Assembly (NCBI RefSeq): GCF_029784135.1
Contig: NC_073745.1
Coordinates: forward strand, 78,865,569-78,929,568
From: Toxorhynchites rutilus septentrionalis
Taxonomy: Eukaryota > Arthropoda > Insecta > Diptera > Culicidae
Direction: 5' to 3'
DNA length: 64,000 nt
The notes under the pieces are model-generated. The model saw only the letters and a program-made list of their open reading frames with translations. It was not told the DNA's origin and searched no databases. Made by a program: the position numbers and the translations under genes. Positions 48,030 through 59,536 of the stretch are shown piece by piece. The first letter of the stretch is position 1; every line of letters begins with the position of its first letter.

Positions 48030-50395
48030 GAGACCGACAGTTATTCTCTAGACAAAAACTGTCTTCGAAAAAATTGTTACATATGATAGAGCGCTCATTT
48101 TCATGTTGTACAAAATAGGGTAACCAAAAACTGACGATGAAATAAAAAAATATAACTTTCTTATGTTTATAGATAGAGTTAAACATAGTTCGACAATGTT
48201 GTAGCCCCAGTTATTTGAGACATATTTGTAAAACGAAGTTTTTTTTCTATCTCTTGAAATAACCGATATAGCGTTTTTTTTCTAGGCTGCGTTAGAGTCA
48301 CCATGAAAAAAAAACTGTTCTCTTGCTATAATTTTTATGTTTCATATTCTACATGCAAATTGTTTTAGAAAGACTTTTAGAACTTACTAATACAAACATT
48401 TTGTGATGCAGAACTTGTCAATATCTCAACTCCACTCAAAGTTATTGATATTTCTTCCCAAAAAATACACTTTCTGCATTTGTTTGTCATTCTTTCTGGG
48501 GCAAACATAAAAAATGTTTGTCCCAGTTTGTCCCAAAATTTGAGAGGAAAAATTTCACTCTATATACCGTTCTGAATCATATTTCGGACACTTTGTTCTA
48601 ATATCTTGAAATGCTTCGTGCACTGATGATATAACTATAAATTTAATATCACAATTGCTTCTTTAGTGATCCCTTGGTTTCACTATCACTTCATTTGGGA
48701 ATAACATTTGAATTATCACATAGTAGGAAAAAATTCAACAGCACCACTCATTATCGATTGTGTTTGACGTTTGTTTTGCGTGAGCACGTAGAATTTACCC
48801 GTTCATAAATACTTAGATTCTCCCGTGTTTCATCAGTTCTCATTATCGTTAACAGTTTACTGTGATTGCTTGGTAAGTGTTTCGCAGTTGATTATAAAAT
48901 ATAATCAAGTGTAAGGTAATGCTCGTCCAAAAAAATTACAAAATGAAGTGTACGAAATTTGAATCCAATCTGTCCGAAATTTTACTTAGTGTCCGAAGTT
49001 TGATTCTTATTCGCTTCATTTGAGAAGCATTTTATTCGATGGTTTCTTTATGTTTTCAATCAAACATATACCAAAGTAGAAAGCTTAAAAGAATATTGAA
49101 CTAATTTATCGAAAATATCAACCAAATAACACCTGTGCATAAAGCTTATATCTATTTTTTGCATCATATGCCTTAAGCGTCCGAAATCTGATTCAGAACG
49201 GTATTATGTGATTTTGCATGTTATTTTTTGTGTTTGAATAAATTAAAATTGAAACCATCAGTTTTTGAATGAAACCCCATCAATAACTTCTAACTGGATT
49301 AAGATATTGACAAGTTCTGCATAGCAAAATGTTGGTCTTGATAAGTTCTAAAAGTCGTAAGAAGACAGTTTTGACATAAAATTTTAAATATGAAAATTAG
49401 AGTAAAAAACCCCTTTTTCATGGTTACCCTAATGCAGCTTAGATTGAAAGCCCTAAAAACAACTTTGTTGGACATATTTATTCTCTAGACAAAAACTGTC
49501 TTCGACAAAGTTGTTACACATGATTAGCCCTACTCAAAGTTTTTGATGGTTTTTCACTCAAAACTCATGTTTTCAAATTCAATTCACTCAAACACAAAAA
49601 ATAACATAGTTTTGAAAATCACACATTATGTAGAGTGAAACATGCTCTTTCCAATGCTGCCAATAAACTTTGTTTATGTTTGCCTTCAGAAAGAATGAAA
49701 AACAAATGAAGAGAGCGTATTTTTTAGAAGAAATATCAATAACTTTAAGTAGAGTTAAGATATTGACAAGTTCTGTATCGCAAAATGTTTGTATTAGTAA
49801 ACTCTAAAAGTGTTTCGATAACAATTTGCATGTAGAATTTGAAATATAAAAGTTAGAGAAAAAAAAACAGTTTTTTTCATGGTGACCCTAACGTAACTTA
49901 AAAAAAAGGCGCTATATCGGTTGTTTCAAGAGATAGAAGAAAAAACTTTGTTCTACAAAGATGTCTCAAATAACTGGGGCTACAACATTGTCGAACTACA
50001 TTTACCTCTATATATAAAGATTATAAGTAATTTTTTTTTATTTCATCGACAATTTTGGTCACCCCATTTTTGATAACATAAAAATGAGCGCTCTATCATA
50101 TGTAACAACTTTGTTGAAAACAGTTTTTGCCTAAACAACAAATATCTCCCTCAAAGTTGTTTTTGGCGTTTTCTATCTATCAAAGTAACCATAAAAACGG
50201 TTTTTTTACTCTAACTTTTATATTAAAAATTCTATATCGAAAATGTCTTTGTACGACTTTTAGAGCTTATCAATACCAACATTTTGCGATGCAGAACTTG
50301 TCAATATCTTAGTCCTACTCAAAGTTATTGATGTTTTTTTTACTTAAAAACTCATGATTTCAATTTTAATTTACTCAAACACAAAAAAAGTGGGT
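48030..50395. repeat. Foldback repeat family R
   Basis: Left arm 48030-48566 and right arm 49630-50170 are reverse complements over several hundred bases (GAGCGCTCATTTT, ACAACATTGTCGAACTA, TAACTGGGGCTACAAC, ATATTGACAAGTTCTG). The loop holds a MITE plus another partial copy (49255-49540). A further reversed partial copy is at 50170-50390. Dispersed pieces recur at 53200-53475 and 60640-60880. No coding. Confidence 0.8.
48567..49201. mobile_element. TA-flanked MITE in the R loop
   Basis: 635 bp with TIR CCGTTCTGAATCATATTTCG and its near complement (one mismatch) ending 49201, flanked by TA (48565-48566, 49202-49203). Near 48810-48860 are a CATAAATA and a TCATCAGTT, a TATA/initiator-like pair. 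These may be left from the promoter of an autonomous relative. Confidence 0.82.
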
Positions 50396-50823
50396 TATAT
50401 CTATGATATAACCGCAGGGTTGACGTGGGACTATCTTAGCTTAGCAGTCATTAGTTTGTATTGATTAAATTTTTGATTGAATGAAACAATATCCGAATTC
50501 AGTTGAATTCAATATGTTTGCTTTATGAGTAAGGTCAATTCAAGCATTGTGATAGATTATGTTCTTCATTACAAGTAAGTTTAATGACAGTTCTTCTACA
50601 TTTGGTATGATGCCTAGGTCAAAATATGTGAACGGAAGAATTATCAAACGATTATTTTATTTTACATTTCCCTCTGAAGTTTGTGTCTCTCAAGTGTACG
50701 TACTTCTCGAACCGCAGAATTTGCAAAAGTACCACCGGCTTACATGAATCAACACCTTTCAACTTTGGCTTTTTATACGATTTTCCTAAATTCCTAAGCT
50801 TATAAGACCGTTTTGGGGACACA
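50396..50823. other. No gene seen
   Basis: Short AT-rich stretch between the R repeat and the second ITmD37E element. Nothing recognised. Confidence 0.35.
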
Positions 50824-50825
50824 TA

Positions 50826-52125
50826 AAGGGTGTGTCACATCAAATTGCATCACGGAAAAAACGCTGTAGAAATTCGCCCAGTAGACCGATCCTTTTGAAA
50901 ATTTTAGACAGTAAAATAAAAACTATTAAACAACTTTTGGCATTTTCTTTTTATTCATACTTCGAGCCCAAGCCCGTATGCTCGCACCTTCCTCTTTACC
51001 CCGTCCATAAGGTTCTGTACAACGTCAGGTTTTTTGGGTTTTTTTAACAGAAATCCATTTTCTCTTGAAGTTCACCTCCGATTTGACAACTTTTGGATTC
51101 TTCCGGAGGGCCTGCTTCATAATCGCCCAATATTTCTCTATTGGGCGAAACTCCGGCGCGTTGGGCGGGTTCATTTCCTTTGGCACGAAGGTGACCCCGT
51201 TGGCTTCGTACCACTCCAACACGTCCTTTGAATAGTGGCACGAAGCGAGATCCGGCCAGAAGATGGTCGGGCCCTCGTGCTGCTTCAACAGTGGTAGTAA
51301 GCGCTTCTGTAAGCACTCCTTAAGGTAAACCCGCCCGTTTAACGTGCCGGTCATCACGAAGGGGGCGCTCCGCTTTCCGCAAGAGCAGATCGCTTGCCAC
51401 ACCATGTACTTTTTGGCAAACTTGGATAGTTTCTGCTTGCGAATCTCCTCCGGAACGCTGAATTTGTCCTCTGCGGAGAAGAACAACAGGCCCGGCAGCT
51501 GACGAAAGTCCGCTTTGACGAAGGTTTCGTCGTCCATTACCAGGCAATGCGTCTTCGTCAGCATTTCGGTGTACAGTTTCGGGGCTCGCGTCTTCCCCAC
51601 CATGTTTTGCCTTTCGTCGCGGTTAGGAGCCTTCTGAACCTTGTATGTACGCAGGCCCTCCCGCTGCTTGGTCTGCTGGACGAATGAACTTGACAAATTC
51701 AGCTTATTGGCGACATCCCGGACCGAACTTCTCGGATCACGTCTAAACTGCTTAACTACACGCTTGTGATCTTTTTCACTGACGGAGCATCCATTTTTGC
51801 CGTTCTTCACCTTCCGGTCGATGGTTAGGTTCTCGAAGTATCGTTTTAGTACTCTGCTGACCGTGGATTGGACGATTCCCAGCATCTTACCGATGTCCCG
51901 ATGTGACAACTCCGGATTCTCGGAATGAGTGTACAAGATTAATTCACGACGCTCTTTTTCGTTCGACGACATTTTTTCCAAATTTACGAAAAATTGACAG
52001 TGAAGCATGGCCAACGTGATCTATACACTCTTATCTGATTATAAGCGAAAGCTGAAGATATAACTCCTAAAAATTAAATTTCTACAGCGTTTTTTCCGTG
52101 ATGCAATTTGATGTGACACACCCTT
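50826..52125 (-). mobile_element. ITmD37E-type element, copy 2
   Basis: 1300 bp, same TIRs as copy 1, flanked by TA (50824-50825, 52126-52127). Aligns with copy 1 along its entire length with scattered differences. Confidence 0.95.
51025..51972 (-). pseudogene. DD37E transposase, C-terminal frameshift
   Basis: Start chosen at the ATG matching copy 1 (51970-51972, MSSNEKERREL); an ATG 14 codons upstream is in frame but lies in the untranslated lead. 315 codons are open and include both HTH motifs and D, D and E (MDDETFV, FWPDLASCHY, RPIEKYW). After KWISV a small insertion in an A/C run shifts the frame. The last ~25 residues of copy 1 are replaced by six others. The catalytic core looks intact, and whether the product works is unknown. 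Confidence 0.92.
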
Positions 52126-52164
52126 TATTATAGTTGCACAAAGACAAGCGAGTACAAAAGTACT

Positions 52165-52984
52165 CGCAGTTTGCATTTATTTGCAAAGAGATTTCCCCAG
52201 ACGCCTTGGGTTTGAAGTCCGTGTTAGGCAAACACATTTCAGAAGGAAAAAAAATGCCCCGACTTGTATGTATTTGCAATGCCAATTTCCCCAAGCTCCA
52301 TAGATTAGAAGTCTGTGTTAGATTAAAACTCCCGTGTGCTCCCGTGGCCGAGTGGTTAGCGTCATAACTAACATGCCGGGTGTTCGGGTTCGATTCCCGT
52401 TCTGGTCGGGGGAATTTTTCGTCAAAGAAATTTCCTCCGACTTGCACTGTGATCACGCGTATTCTAGAGCTTGCCATTCAGAATGCATTCAAGGCGTGTT
52501 ATTTGGCATAGAAATCTCAACTAAGTACTAATAAAAAATGACGCAAGTAATACTACGCTGAAACGGCGAAGTTCCTCTAGGAACGTTAGTGCCATTGAAG
52601 AAGAGGAAGAAGAAGAAGAAGAAAAAGAAAGAAGAGTTAGATAAAAACTTTTCATTTCTGACAAAATACCCCAGACCTGCATGAATTTGTAATGCCAATT
52701 TTCCCAGACACCTTGGTTCTGAAGTCTGTGTTACATAATACATAACATAATTCCGTCGGAACAAAAATACCCCCTACTTGCATTTATTTGCAATGCCGAT
52801 TTCCCCCATGCACCTTGGTTTTGAAATCTCTGATTTGGGAACACATTTCGGTGGGAACAAAAGCTCCCTCTTTTTTCATGTATTTGCAATGCCGATTAAC
52901 CCAAGGCTGCTTTGTTTTGATGACTGTGTTGGGGAAACCGTAAACCGGGCCAATCAAAACGAGGCAGTCAGGCCGTTCAGATAA
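52165..52984 (+). repeat. ~98 bp tandem array, five units
   Basis: Units are marked by TGCATTTATTTGCAATGCC, TTTCCCC..CACCTTGG and GAAGTCTGTGTTAG. They lie near 52169, 52265, 52677 (after a SINE), 52778 and 52876. Removing the SINE and one target copy restores a ~93-101 bp period. No coding. Confidence 0.8.
52331..52635 (+). mobile_element. tRNA-derived SINE with GAA tail (Feilai-like)
   Basis: Starts with a tRNA-like head: box A-like TGGCCGAGTGGTTAGCG and box B GGGTTCGATTCCC, both canonical. The body contains CTCTAGGAACGTTAGTGCC and the end is a GAAGAAGAA-rich tail. Target duplication GTTAGATTAAAACT (52317-52330) against GTTAGATAAAAACT (52636-52649). The boxes suggest it was recently competent for Pol III transcription. 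The family name is from memory. Confidence 0.88.
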
Positions 52985-53747
52985 CGCTTAACATTTTACA
53001 GTTATTCAATTGTTCACCTAATGAAAAATAACATTTTATGCGTAGAAATATCCCCTATCAATTGATGCAAACATCTTTCCGATCCTGTAAGAAATGTTCG
53101 AGTTATAGGCATTCGGAATCTTTCTTTTTTCCTGCATGTTCTGTGTTTAGGTTTTCATTTTACCCCCCATATATTCCGGTTAGAGGTAGTACCACTTCAA
53201 ACTTAACATAGTTTTGCAAATCACATATTATATAGAGTGAAATTTGTACCTTCGAATTCCGTCAACAAACATGTTTTATGTTTGCCCCAGAAAGAATGAC
53301 AAACAAATGAAAATAGCGTGTTTTTTGGAAAGAAATATCAATAACTTTGAGTGAAGTTGAGATAGTGACAAGTTCTGCATCACACAATGTTTGTATTAGT
53401 AAGTTCTAAAAGTCTTCCGAAGACAGTTTGTATGTAGAATTTGAAATAAAAAATTAAAGCAAAAAAAAAACAGTTTGATACATTATTACACCAGCAGCTC
53501 ACACATATAAACACAATACATTTCATGAAAGTGGCAAAAAAATATGAGGTAAAAAGAGTTTTGCGATGTTTTGATCTAATTTTTCAGTTTTGGAGATGAC
53601 GATTTACTTACCTAAAATAACTGTAAAATTCGAAACTACACTGTCAAGGAAATCTTCATTCTATAGTAGATGATAGTGCGCGTTCGTTTTTGTGAAAAAG
53701 TCCAAGAGCTTTTTTTAAAAATTCGATAAGTTCAAAAATTGTTTGTA
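52985..53747. other. R-family fragment and unassigned sequence
   Basis: 53200-53475 is a copy of the R repeat (ATATCAATAACTTTGAGTG, GTGACAAGTTCTGCATC), in the same orientation as 49640-49870. The remainder holds nothing recognised. Confidence 0.65.
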
Positions 53748-53872
53748 GGGCAAAGGTGCGCAATTGCTGTGGGGTAAAAGTTCGCACTAGCGTTTTGCTC
53801 TGAAAAAAGTATAAAAAATGTTTTCAACAAAATTTTTAACGGGATCCACAAGAAGAAAGCTGATTTGAAGAA

Positions 53873-54330
53873 ATGCACTCAAGAATTGCTCAAATGGCCC
53901 GACAGAGGCTTCGGGAAGGAGGCTCGAAGCGTCGGATTGCAGCAGATCTCGATATTTCTGAATCAGCTCTGAGGAAGAGGCTCATATCAGTGAGTGATTT
54001 ATGATTTGAATTTTTTTTTTATTATGTATCAGATAGGTATTTAATAGTGAGCAGTCTGAGGATCTGGCGGACCACTGCAGGGCACTGGACAAAGCTTTCT
54101 ATGGTATGACTCTCAAAGATTTACGGTGTCTGGCGTTTGGTTTTGCGGAAGCCAACGACCTCCAGCCCGAATTCAACCAAGTTGCAAAACTGGCAGGAAT
54201 AGATTTTGAGTCTAGCTTCATGAGGAACCATCGTCTGTCTCTTCGAACCCCACAACAGCACAACGAAGCATCAGCGCTCCAAGACAAAGCGTCGGAATCC
54301 TCAGAACCGAAATCCAAAATGAGGAATTAA
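53873..54330 (+). CDS. Two-exon psq/CENP-B-type HTH protein, 130 aa
   Basis: Exon 1 is 53873-53989. The intron 53990-54054 starts GTGAGT and ends TTTAATAGTGAGCAG (an AG three bases earlier is also in phase). Exon 2 is 54055-54330, and AATAAA follows at 54331. Exon 1 encodes a psq-like HTH (SKRRIAADLDISESALRKRL). Exon 2 encodes a CENP-B-type region (ADHCRALDKAFYGMTLKDL, GFAEANDL, NHRLSLRTPQ) and then a short Ser/Lys tail. In pogo/jerky transposases the same N-terminus is followed by a DDE domain, which is absent. It is open throughout. It could be a truncated transposase, a repressor-like product or a decayed gene with no stop yet. Confidence 0.6.
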
Positions 54331-54531
54331 AATAAACAATTACTTAAAAATAATTCAAAATGAATTTCAAATGAAAAATGTTTTTATTCTCACCATGCAT
54401 TCAATTCAATAACGGTTATGTTTCGTTTTTGTTTATATTTTCACAATAAACTTCAAATAAATATTGTTTTTTTTTTCAACAATGAGTTTCAAATAAATCA
54501 AGTGAAGGTAACTATGTATTTATAAACTTGA

Positions 54532-55788
54532 TCTATCTAAATAAAAATGATTTGGTGTTCGTTCCTCACGATTTAACTCAAGAACGGAGAAACGGATTTA
54601 AACAGTCAGTATCAGGACTGATGCGTCTAAGTTTGCATCAGGTTTATATGTCAAAAAAGAAATTATATACCGCGAGTCTAGATTACGTACATAAAAATAT
54701 TTTCTGTGGGAACTTGAGTGTTCGAAATGATTTATATCGATACTAGCTGACCCGGCAAACTTCGTCCCGCCCAAAATTTGTTTTTTTGTTATCAATACAT
54801 TCAAACATTCACGTTTTCTTACTATGAGCAAGTTCATGAGTCCAATCGCAGAACTGTTCATTGATTGATCTGCTATTCGACCCCGTTGAATTTATCTTTT
54901 ACTATAAAATTCCTAGTATTTCTAACAAAACTCATCATTATAATATCAAATTATTTTCAGACACAATTCTCGTTCAAGATTTTTCAACCACAATAACATG
55001 TTTCTCCGTTACATGGAATAAATGTTTTATACAGAAAATATAATAGAATAAAGACAACCCTAAATCGTACAATTCCTCCCTCTAGTTCTGCTCTTATCAA
55101 CACATCCGGCGATCCTTTTTTTTTTGGTATAGATAGAAAAAGATATAGGAGTGCGTTTCATCACATTAAAATCCATTCTCAGTTTCGAACAAAGATCAAT
55201 TTCGCTAGCGCAAACATAAAATGGACTAACAGCACTTGTCACTATGTAATTGTAGAACATATGGGAATTTAATTCTCCGAATTTTCCCTTTTTCCTTCAG
55301 AGTTTTCCGAAAATTTTCAATTTTCATGTTTGGTTGGAATATTTTTGGTTGAAATATGTGTAATATTTTTATGGGACCCCCTCTGCATTCCAGAGAAGGA
55401 AGGGGTGTCATGCCATTGTAGAAACATTTATCATACCCAAAAACCCTCACATCCCAAATTGTGCTTGTTTTCGAGTTATGCAGAAATTTGTGTTTCATTT
55501 GTATGGCGGCCCCCCTTAGAGAAAGGGGTGGAGAGTCTAACTACCATTGAAACATTTATTGCACCCTAAAACCTCAATATGCCTAATTTGGTTATATTTG
55601 CTTTGAGGGGTCTCAAACAATCACGAAACCTTTCCCGGCCACAAAAATCCCTACATACCAATTTTCATGTTGATCGGTTGAGTAGTTTCCGAGTCCATAA
55701 GAATCAGACAGACAGACAGACAGAAATCCATTTTTATATATATATAGATATCAATTATGGGTGGGACGAAGTTCACCGGGTCAGCTAG
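54532..55788 (+). mobile_element. Outer Helitron, split by an inverted Helitron
   Basis: 5' end TCTATCTAAATAAAAATG after A (54531). 3' end GGGACGAAGTTCACCGGGTC..CTAG at 55788 followed by T. The middle 54743-55748 is a second Helitron in reverse orientation, leaving about 250 bp of the outer one. Confidence 0.82.
54743..55748 (-). mobile_element. Complete non-autonomous Helitron
   Basis: Read on the minus strand, it starts TCTATATATATATAAAAATG at 55748 after an A. It continues CTGTCTGTCTGTCTGATTC, and ends GACGAAGTTTGCCGGGTCAG then CTAG at 54743, followed by T. 1006 bp with both ends. Subrepeats with CCCCTC..GAGG blocks occupy 55370-55640. No Rep/helicase gene. Confidence 0.88.
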
Positions 55789-57629
55789 TTAATAAAATGT
55801 TAATAAAAACGATTTCTGTTTCAAATGTTGGACATTTTCGGATATCTTATATTGTCAGTCTACTCCCTCTCAAAAATTTCCACGTGGTATGTTCGCCCAT
55901 AACACCCACTATTCTCCACCCAAAAAAAACCATAGAACACCCCCCTCCTAACTACAGGACGGTGCCTACACTTTTTAGTAATGATACTTCTCCCGCTTCT
56001 GATGATAAACCATTTATTTTTGGTAGAAGTTATCTCAGAAGTTCAATTCAATAAGTACGCACCTTTGCCCCCACTATGGGGCAAAGGTGCGCATTTGTCT
56101 TTTTGTATTAAAATAGGTATTTGTCCAATTACAAACACAACTCGGGAAATGCTTGTACTACGTTTCGAAGGTAATATACAGTGGTAGACATTCGTTTAGC
56201 CGCACCCTATTTTTCCTCAATATTTTTAAAAATAAGTCAATTCTTTGTGCTGTTTTGCTCATAAAAGACTATTATTGTTTATTTTCATCGCATTCATTCT
56301 AAAAAAAAGTATAAATTCACTTTTTGTTTTCTGAGTAATTCAAATATGTGGAATCAGGGTGGACATTCGTTTAGCCGCATCCTGAAATTTCAATAAAAGA
56401 AAATTTGTGCGGCAAATTTCGAGTCCAATCGGTAGCTAATATTTAGTATGCCCACCTCCATTTCGGATCACTTTAAAAACTCGATTTGGCATCGAGTCAC
56501 AGCTTTTGAAGTGTTGCCATATTGATTATAGCCCAACATTCCAGAATTACTGCCTTGAGACTGGAAATGTTGTCAAATTGTCATCCGTTTGCGTATACCA
56601 TCTCGGCCAAGATTCTCCATAGGTTCTCTATGGGATTGCAATCGACTGCCAGCAGGTCATTCAAGAAGCGGAATGTCCTTCTCGGCAAACCATGCCTTCG
56701 ATTGCTTGGAAACGGGGATCTATGCATACTCCTGCTGAAAAAACGACATCTTCGGTAGCGTTATTCTCAATATGGCCAATCAAAACGTCCTCCAGTAATT
56801 GAAGATACCTTTCGGAGTTCATTCGGGTGAAAATGAAACAAATGAGAATCTTGCTGTGATAGGAAACGGCTCCCCACACTGTCAAACTTCCGCCCCCAAA
56901 GTTTCGCTTCGATCTCACGACATGCCGTTGACTTAAATTGTACCAATAGCAACTGTAACAGTCCGGACCATCCAAATTGAAAATACAACATTTCTCCATT
57001 CTAGTTTCCATTCCATGTATTGCCATGCGAAAATGAGATGGTTTGCTTATGGATGGCGGTCAATTTCGGCTTCCTTTGAAGTTTCCTCCACATGATGTTT
57101 GGTGACTCATTAAAGATGCACGCAATATGCCTTTTCGTTACTGGGACAACCGATTCTGCCTTAACACTTTAAACGCCCCGTTACCCAGATCTGGGTGACA
57201 CTTTTCTCGTTCAATTTGAATAGAATTTTTAAACGGAATTTGATAGAATGGGCACTTAAATGTAAATATGGGTTATGTACAATAATCAAAAAATCAATAA
57301 CATAAAAATATAATGTTTACACTATACTTTTAAACGGTTTTATTTAGCATTACCTACTGTAAATATGTTTGTATGTTTATCTGCAGGGTTGTCCCACATC
57401 AATAGAAATTTAACCTCCTTCCTGTTGACCGATTGATCTGAAATTTGGAGCACGCCTTTATCTCTGCTGTCGTTATAAAACTGCGTATTCTACGATCTTG
57501 AAAATCCAAGATGGCGGCCGGAACAAACTGACGGACTACATGTTTTATCAAAACCCCATCAACATGGGTATCCAATGAAAGGACTTGACTAGTAGAACAT
57601 ACTTATTTGTGAAAAATCACATTTTAAAT

Positions 57630-57835
57630 GTACTGTTGATAAATTAATATCTTTATGTCGTCTGTAGTAAGTTCTTCTGACATATCGTCCAGGTCTTCAC
57701 TTGCGTATAGTTCCTCAATATCCTAATCGGAACTCGATGAGATAATACTCGAAACTTTTCTTCTAACGCTTCGCACTATTTCGTCGTTACTAATTTCCTC
57801 GCTTTCAGATTTACTATTACGCCGTCCGGTTAACA
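57630..57835 (-). pseudogene. N-terminal piece of a piggyBac-like transposase
   Basis: Opens MLTGRRNSKSESEEISNDE and is rich in Ser and acidic residues (SSIISSSSD, stop, then DIEELYASEDLDDMSEEL). The acidic N-terminus is typical of piggyBac-type transposases. No DDD catalytic region follows, because repeat sequence takes over. The family call rests on the flanking TTAA and the N-terminal character only. Confidence 0.5.
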
Positions 57836-58109
57836 TTTTAAGGATGAAAAAAAACACATTTGTGTCTAAAAAAATATACATAATAGACATCTTGTTTTTT
57901 GGAATAAACAAGGGCTTCTCCGCTTTGCGCGATTATTATTCTCATTCTCAGAAAAAAAGTGCAACTTGCTTCTTCTTTTAGATTTTTAACTACCAAGCGC
58001 AAAGAGCGATGAAAACAAATTACGTGAAAAATCGGAGTTGCCAAATGTGATTGGTTTATGACGATTATTTTCCCACAAATGTGACATATGTTCTCAATAT
58101 GATATATTA

Positions 58110-59358
58110 GACTGTCAAAAAAGTCCTGCGGTATTTTTTTTGAATTTTCATTTGTTCATAAAATTAGTTACAATCATCTGTTTTAAGTCAAATATGCGCC
58201 GTTTTGTTCGATGACTTGTTCCCAACGAGATGCCAACTTCATAACACCCCTGTTATAGAAGCTCGCTTCCTTATTGGCAAAAAACTCGGATAGCCAATTT
58301 TCACAGGCCTCTTTTGTGGCTAACTTCTGACTACCTAGCTCGTTCGCCATGGACAAAAACAGGTGGTAGTCACTTGGTGCAAGGTCCGGACTATACGGCG
58401 GATGCAAAAGATCCTCCCATTCGAGCTTCCGGAGCTTCTGGCGCGTCACCAAAGAAATGTGTGGCCTGGCGTTGTCCTGATGGAAGACAATGCGGCCTCT
58501 GTTTATCAAAGATGGCTTCTTCTTCATGAGTGCTACCTTCAAGCGGTCCAGTTGTTGGCAGTACAGGTCCGAATTGAGCGTTTGGCCATAGGGAAGCAGC
58601 TCATAATAGATTATTCCTTGACAATCCCACCAAACACACAGCAGAACCTTCCTGGCCGTTAATGAGGGCTTGGCGATGGTTTGGGCCGGCTCACCGCGCT
58701 TCGAACACGACCGCTTGCGCTTCACGTTGTCGTAAGTGACCCACTTTTCATCGCCAGTCACCATCCGCTTCAGAAACGGGTCGATTTTGTTGCGATTCAG
58801 CAGCGATTCACATGCGTCGATACGGTCAAAGATGTTTTTTGCGTCAACGTGTGTGGCACCCATACATCGAGCTTCTTTGTGAATCCAAGCTTCTTCAAAT
58901 GGTTAATAACGGTTTGATGACTTATCCCCATCTCTTGGCCGATGCTACGGCTGCTACTATGCCGGTCTTTCTCGGCTAATTCAGCGATTTTGTCGCAATT
59001 TTCGACGACAGGCCTTCCGGAGCGTGGCGCATCTTCGACGACCTCTACACCAGAACGAAAACGTTGAAACCATCGTTGTGCGGTGGAAATGGAAACTGTA
59101 TCGGGTCCATAAACTGCACAAATTTTATTGGCAGCTTGAGATGCATGTTTGCCTTTGTCATAGTAGTACTGTAAAATATGTCGGATTTTCTCTTTATTTT
59201 GCTCCATATTTGCGACACTATAACTCACGAACGACTTAACCAAACAAAACACTGTCAAGGACCAACAAGCTATAGTATGACTCGATACAATGAATACAAC
59301 TAGAACTACGCGCTTACAACAACACCTCGCGGAAATACCGCAGGACTTTTTGACAGCC
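58110..59358 (-). mobile_element. Mariner element, full length
   Basis: TIRs GACTGTCAAAAAAGTCCTGC and, reversed, GGCTGTCAAAAAGTCCTGCG, flanked by TA (58108-58109, 59359-59360). 1249 bp. A close copy starts at 62971. Confidence 0.94.
58183..59207 (-). pseudogene. Mariner transposase (DD34D) with one frameshift
   Basis: Starts MEQNKEKIRHILQYYYDKG at 59207, with an upstream in-frame ATG judged non-coding. HTH motifs (SISTAQRWFQRF; SSRSIGQEMGISHQTVINHL) are followed by WVPHTLTQ. The catalytic frame holds D in GDEKWVTYDN, D in FHQDNARPH and D in PPYSPDLAPSDYH. The frame shifts once near 58835-58850, between WVPHTLTQK and NIFDRI. Otherwise near-complete to NGAYLT. Confidence 0.92.
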
Positions 59359-59536
59359 TAATATTTACGGAATCTTCGCAATTGATTGAACAGAATATTC
59401 CATATTCTCTAGTAAAATTGTAGTTTTTCATCGCCATCGAATATAGTATATAAAGCAAGTACGTTCGGTTAAATCTCATTTTTATTATAATTTCCAACAA
59501 TGTATAATTGACTGACAACTTATTTTTATAAGTTGT

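Larger units (their letters stand above)
53748..56074 (+). mobile_element. pogo-like TIR element carrying a psq-type gene
   Basis: Left end GGGCAAAGGTGCGCAA after TA, right end complementary (GTACGCACCTTTGCCC) and followed four bases later by TA. It holds the two-exon gene 53873-54330 and a nested Helitron pair (54532-55788). No DDE domain is present. A second element with the same ends starts at 56077, so the two abut. Confidence 0.65.

Noticed and set aside
48800..48900. Host promoter near a CATAAATA / TCATCAGTT pair
   Set aside because: Lies inside a TA-flanked MITE. More likely a remnant of an autonomous parent than a host promoter.
52337..52410. tRNA gene candidate (good boxes A and B)
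   Set aside because: Followed by a SINE body and GAA tail and bounded by target duplications, so it is a SINE head.
58314..58917. Plus-strand frames within the mariner elements (also 63065-63842)
   Set aside because: Antisense shadows of the minus-strand mariner transposase.
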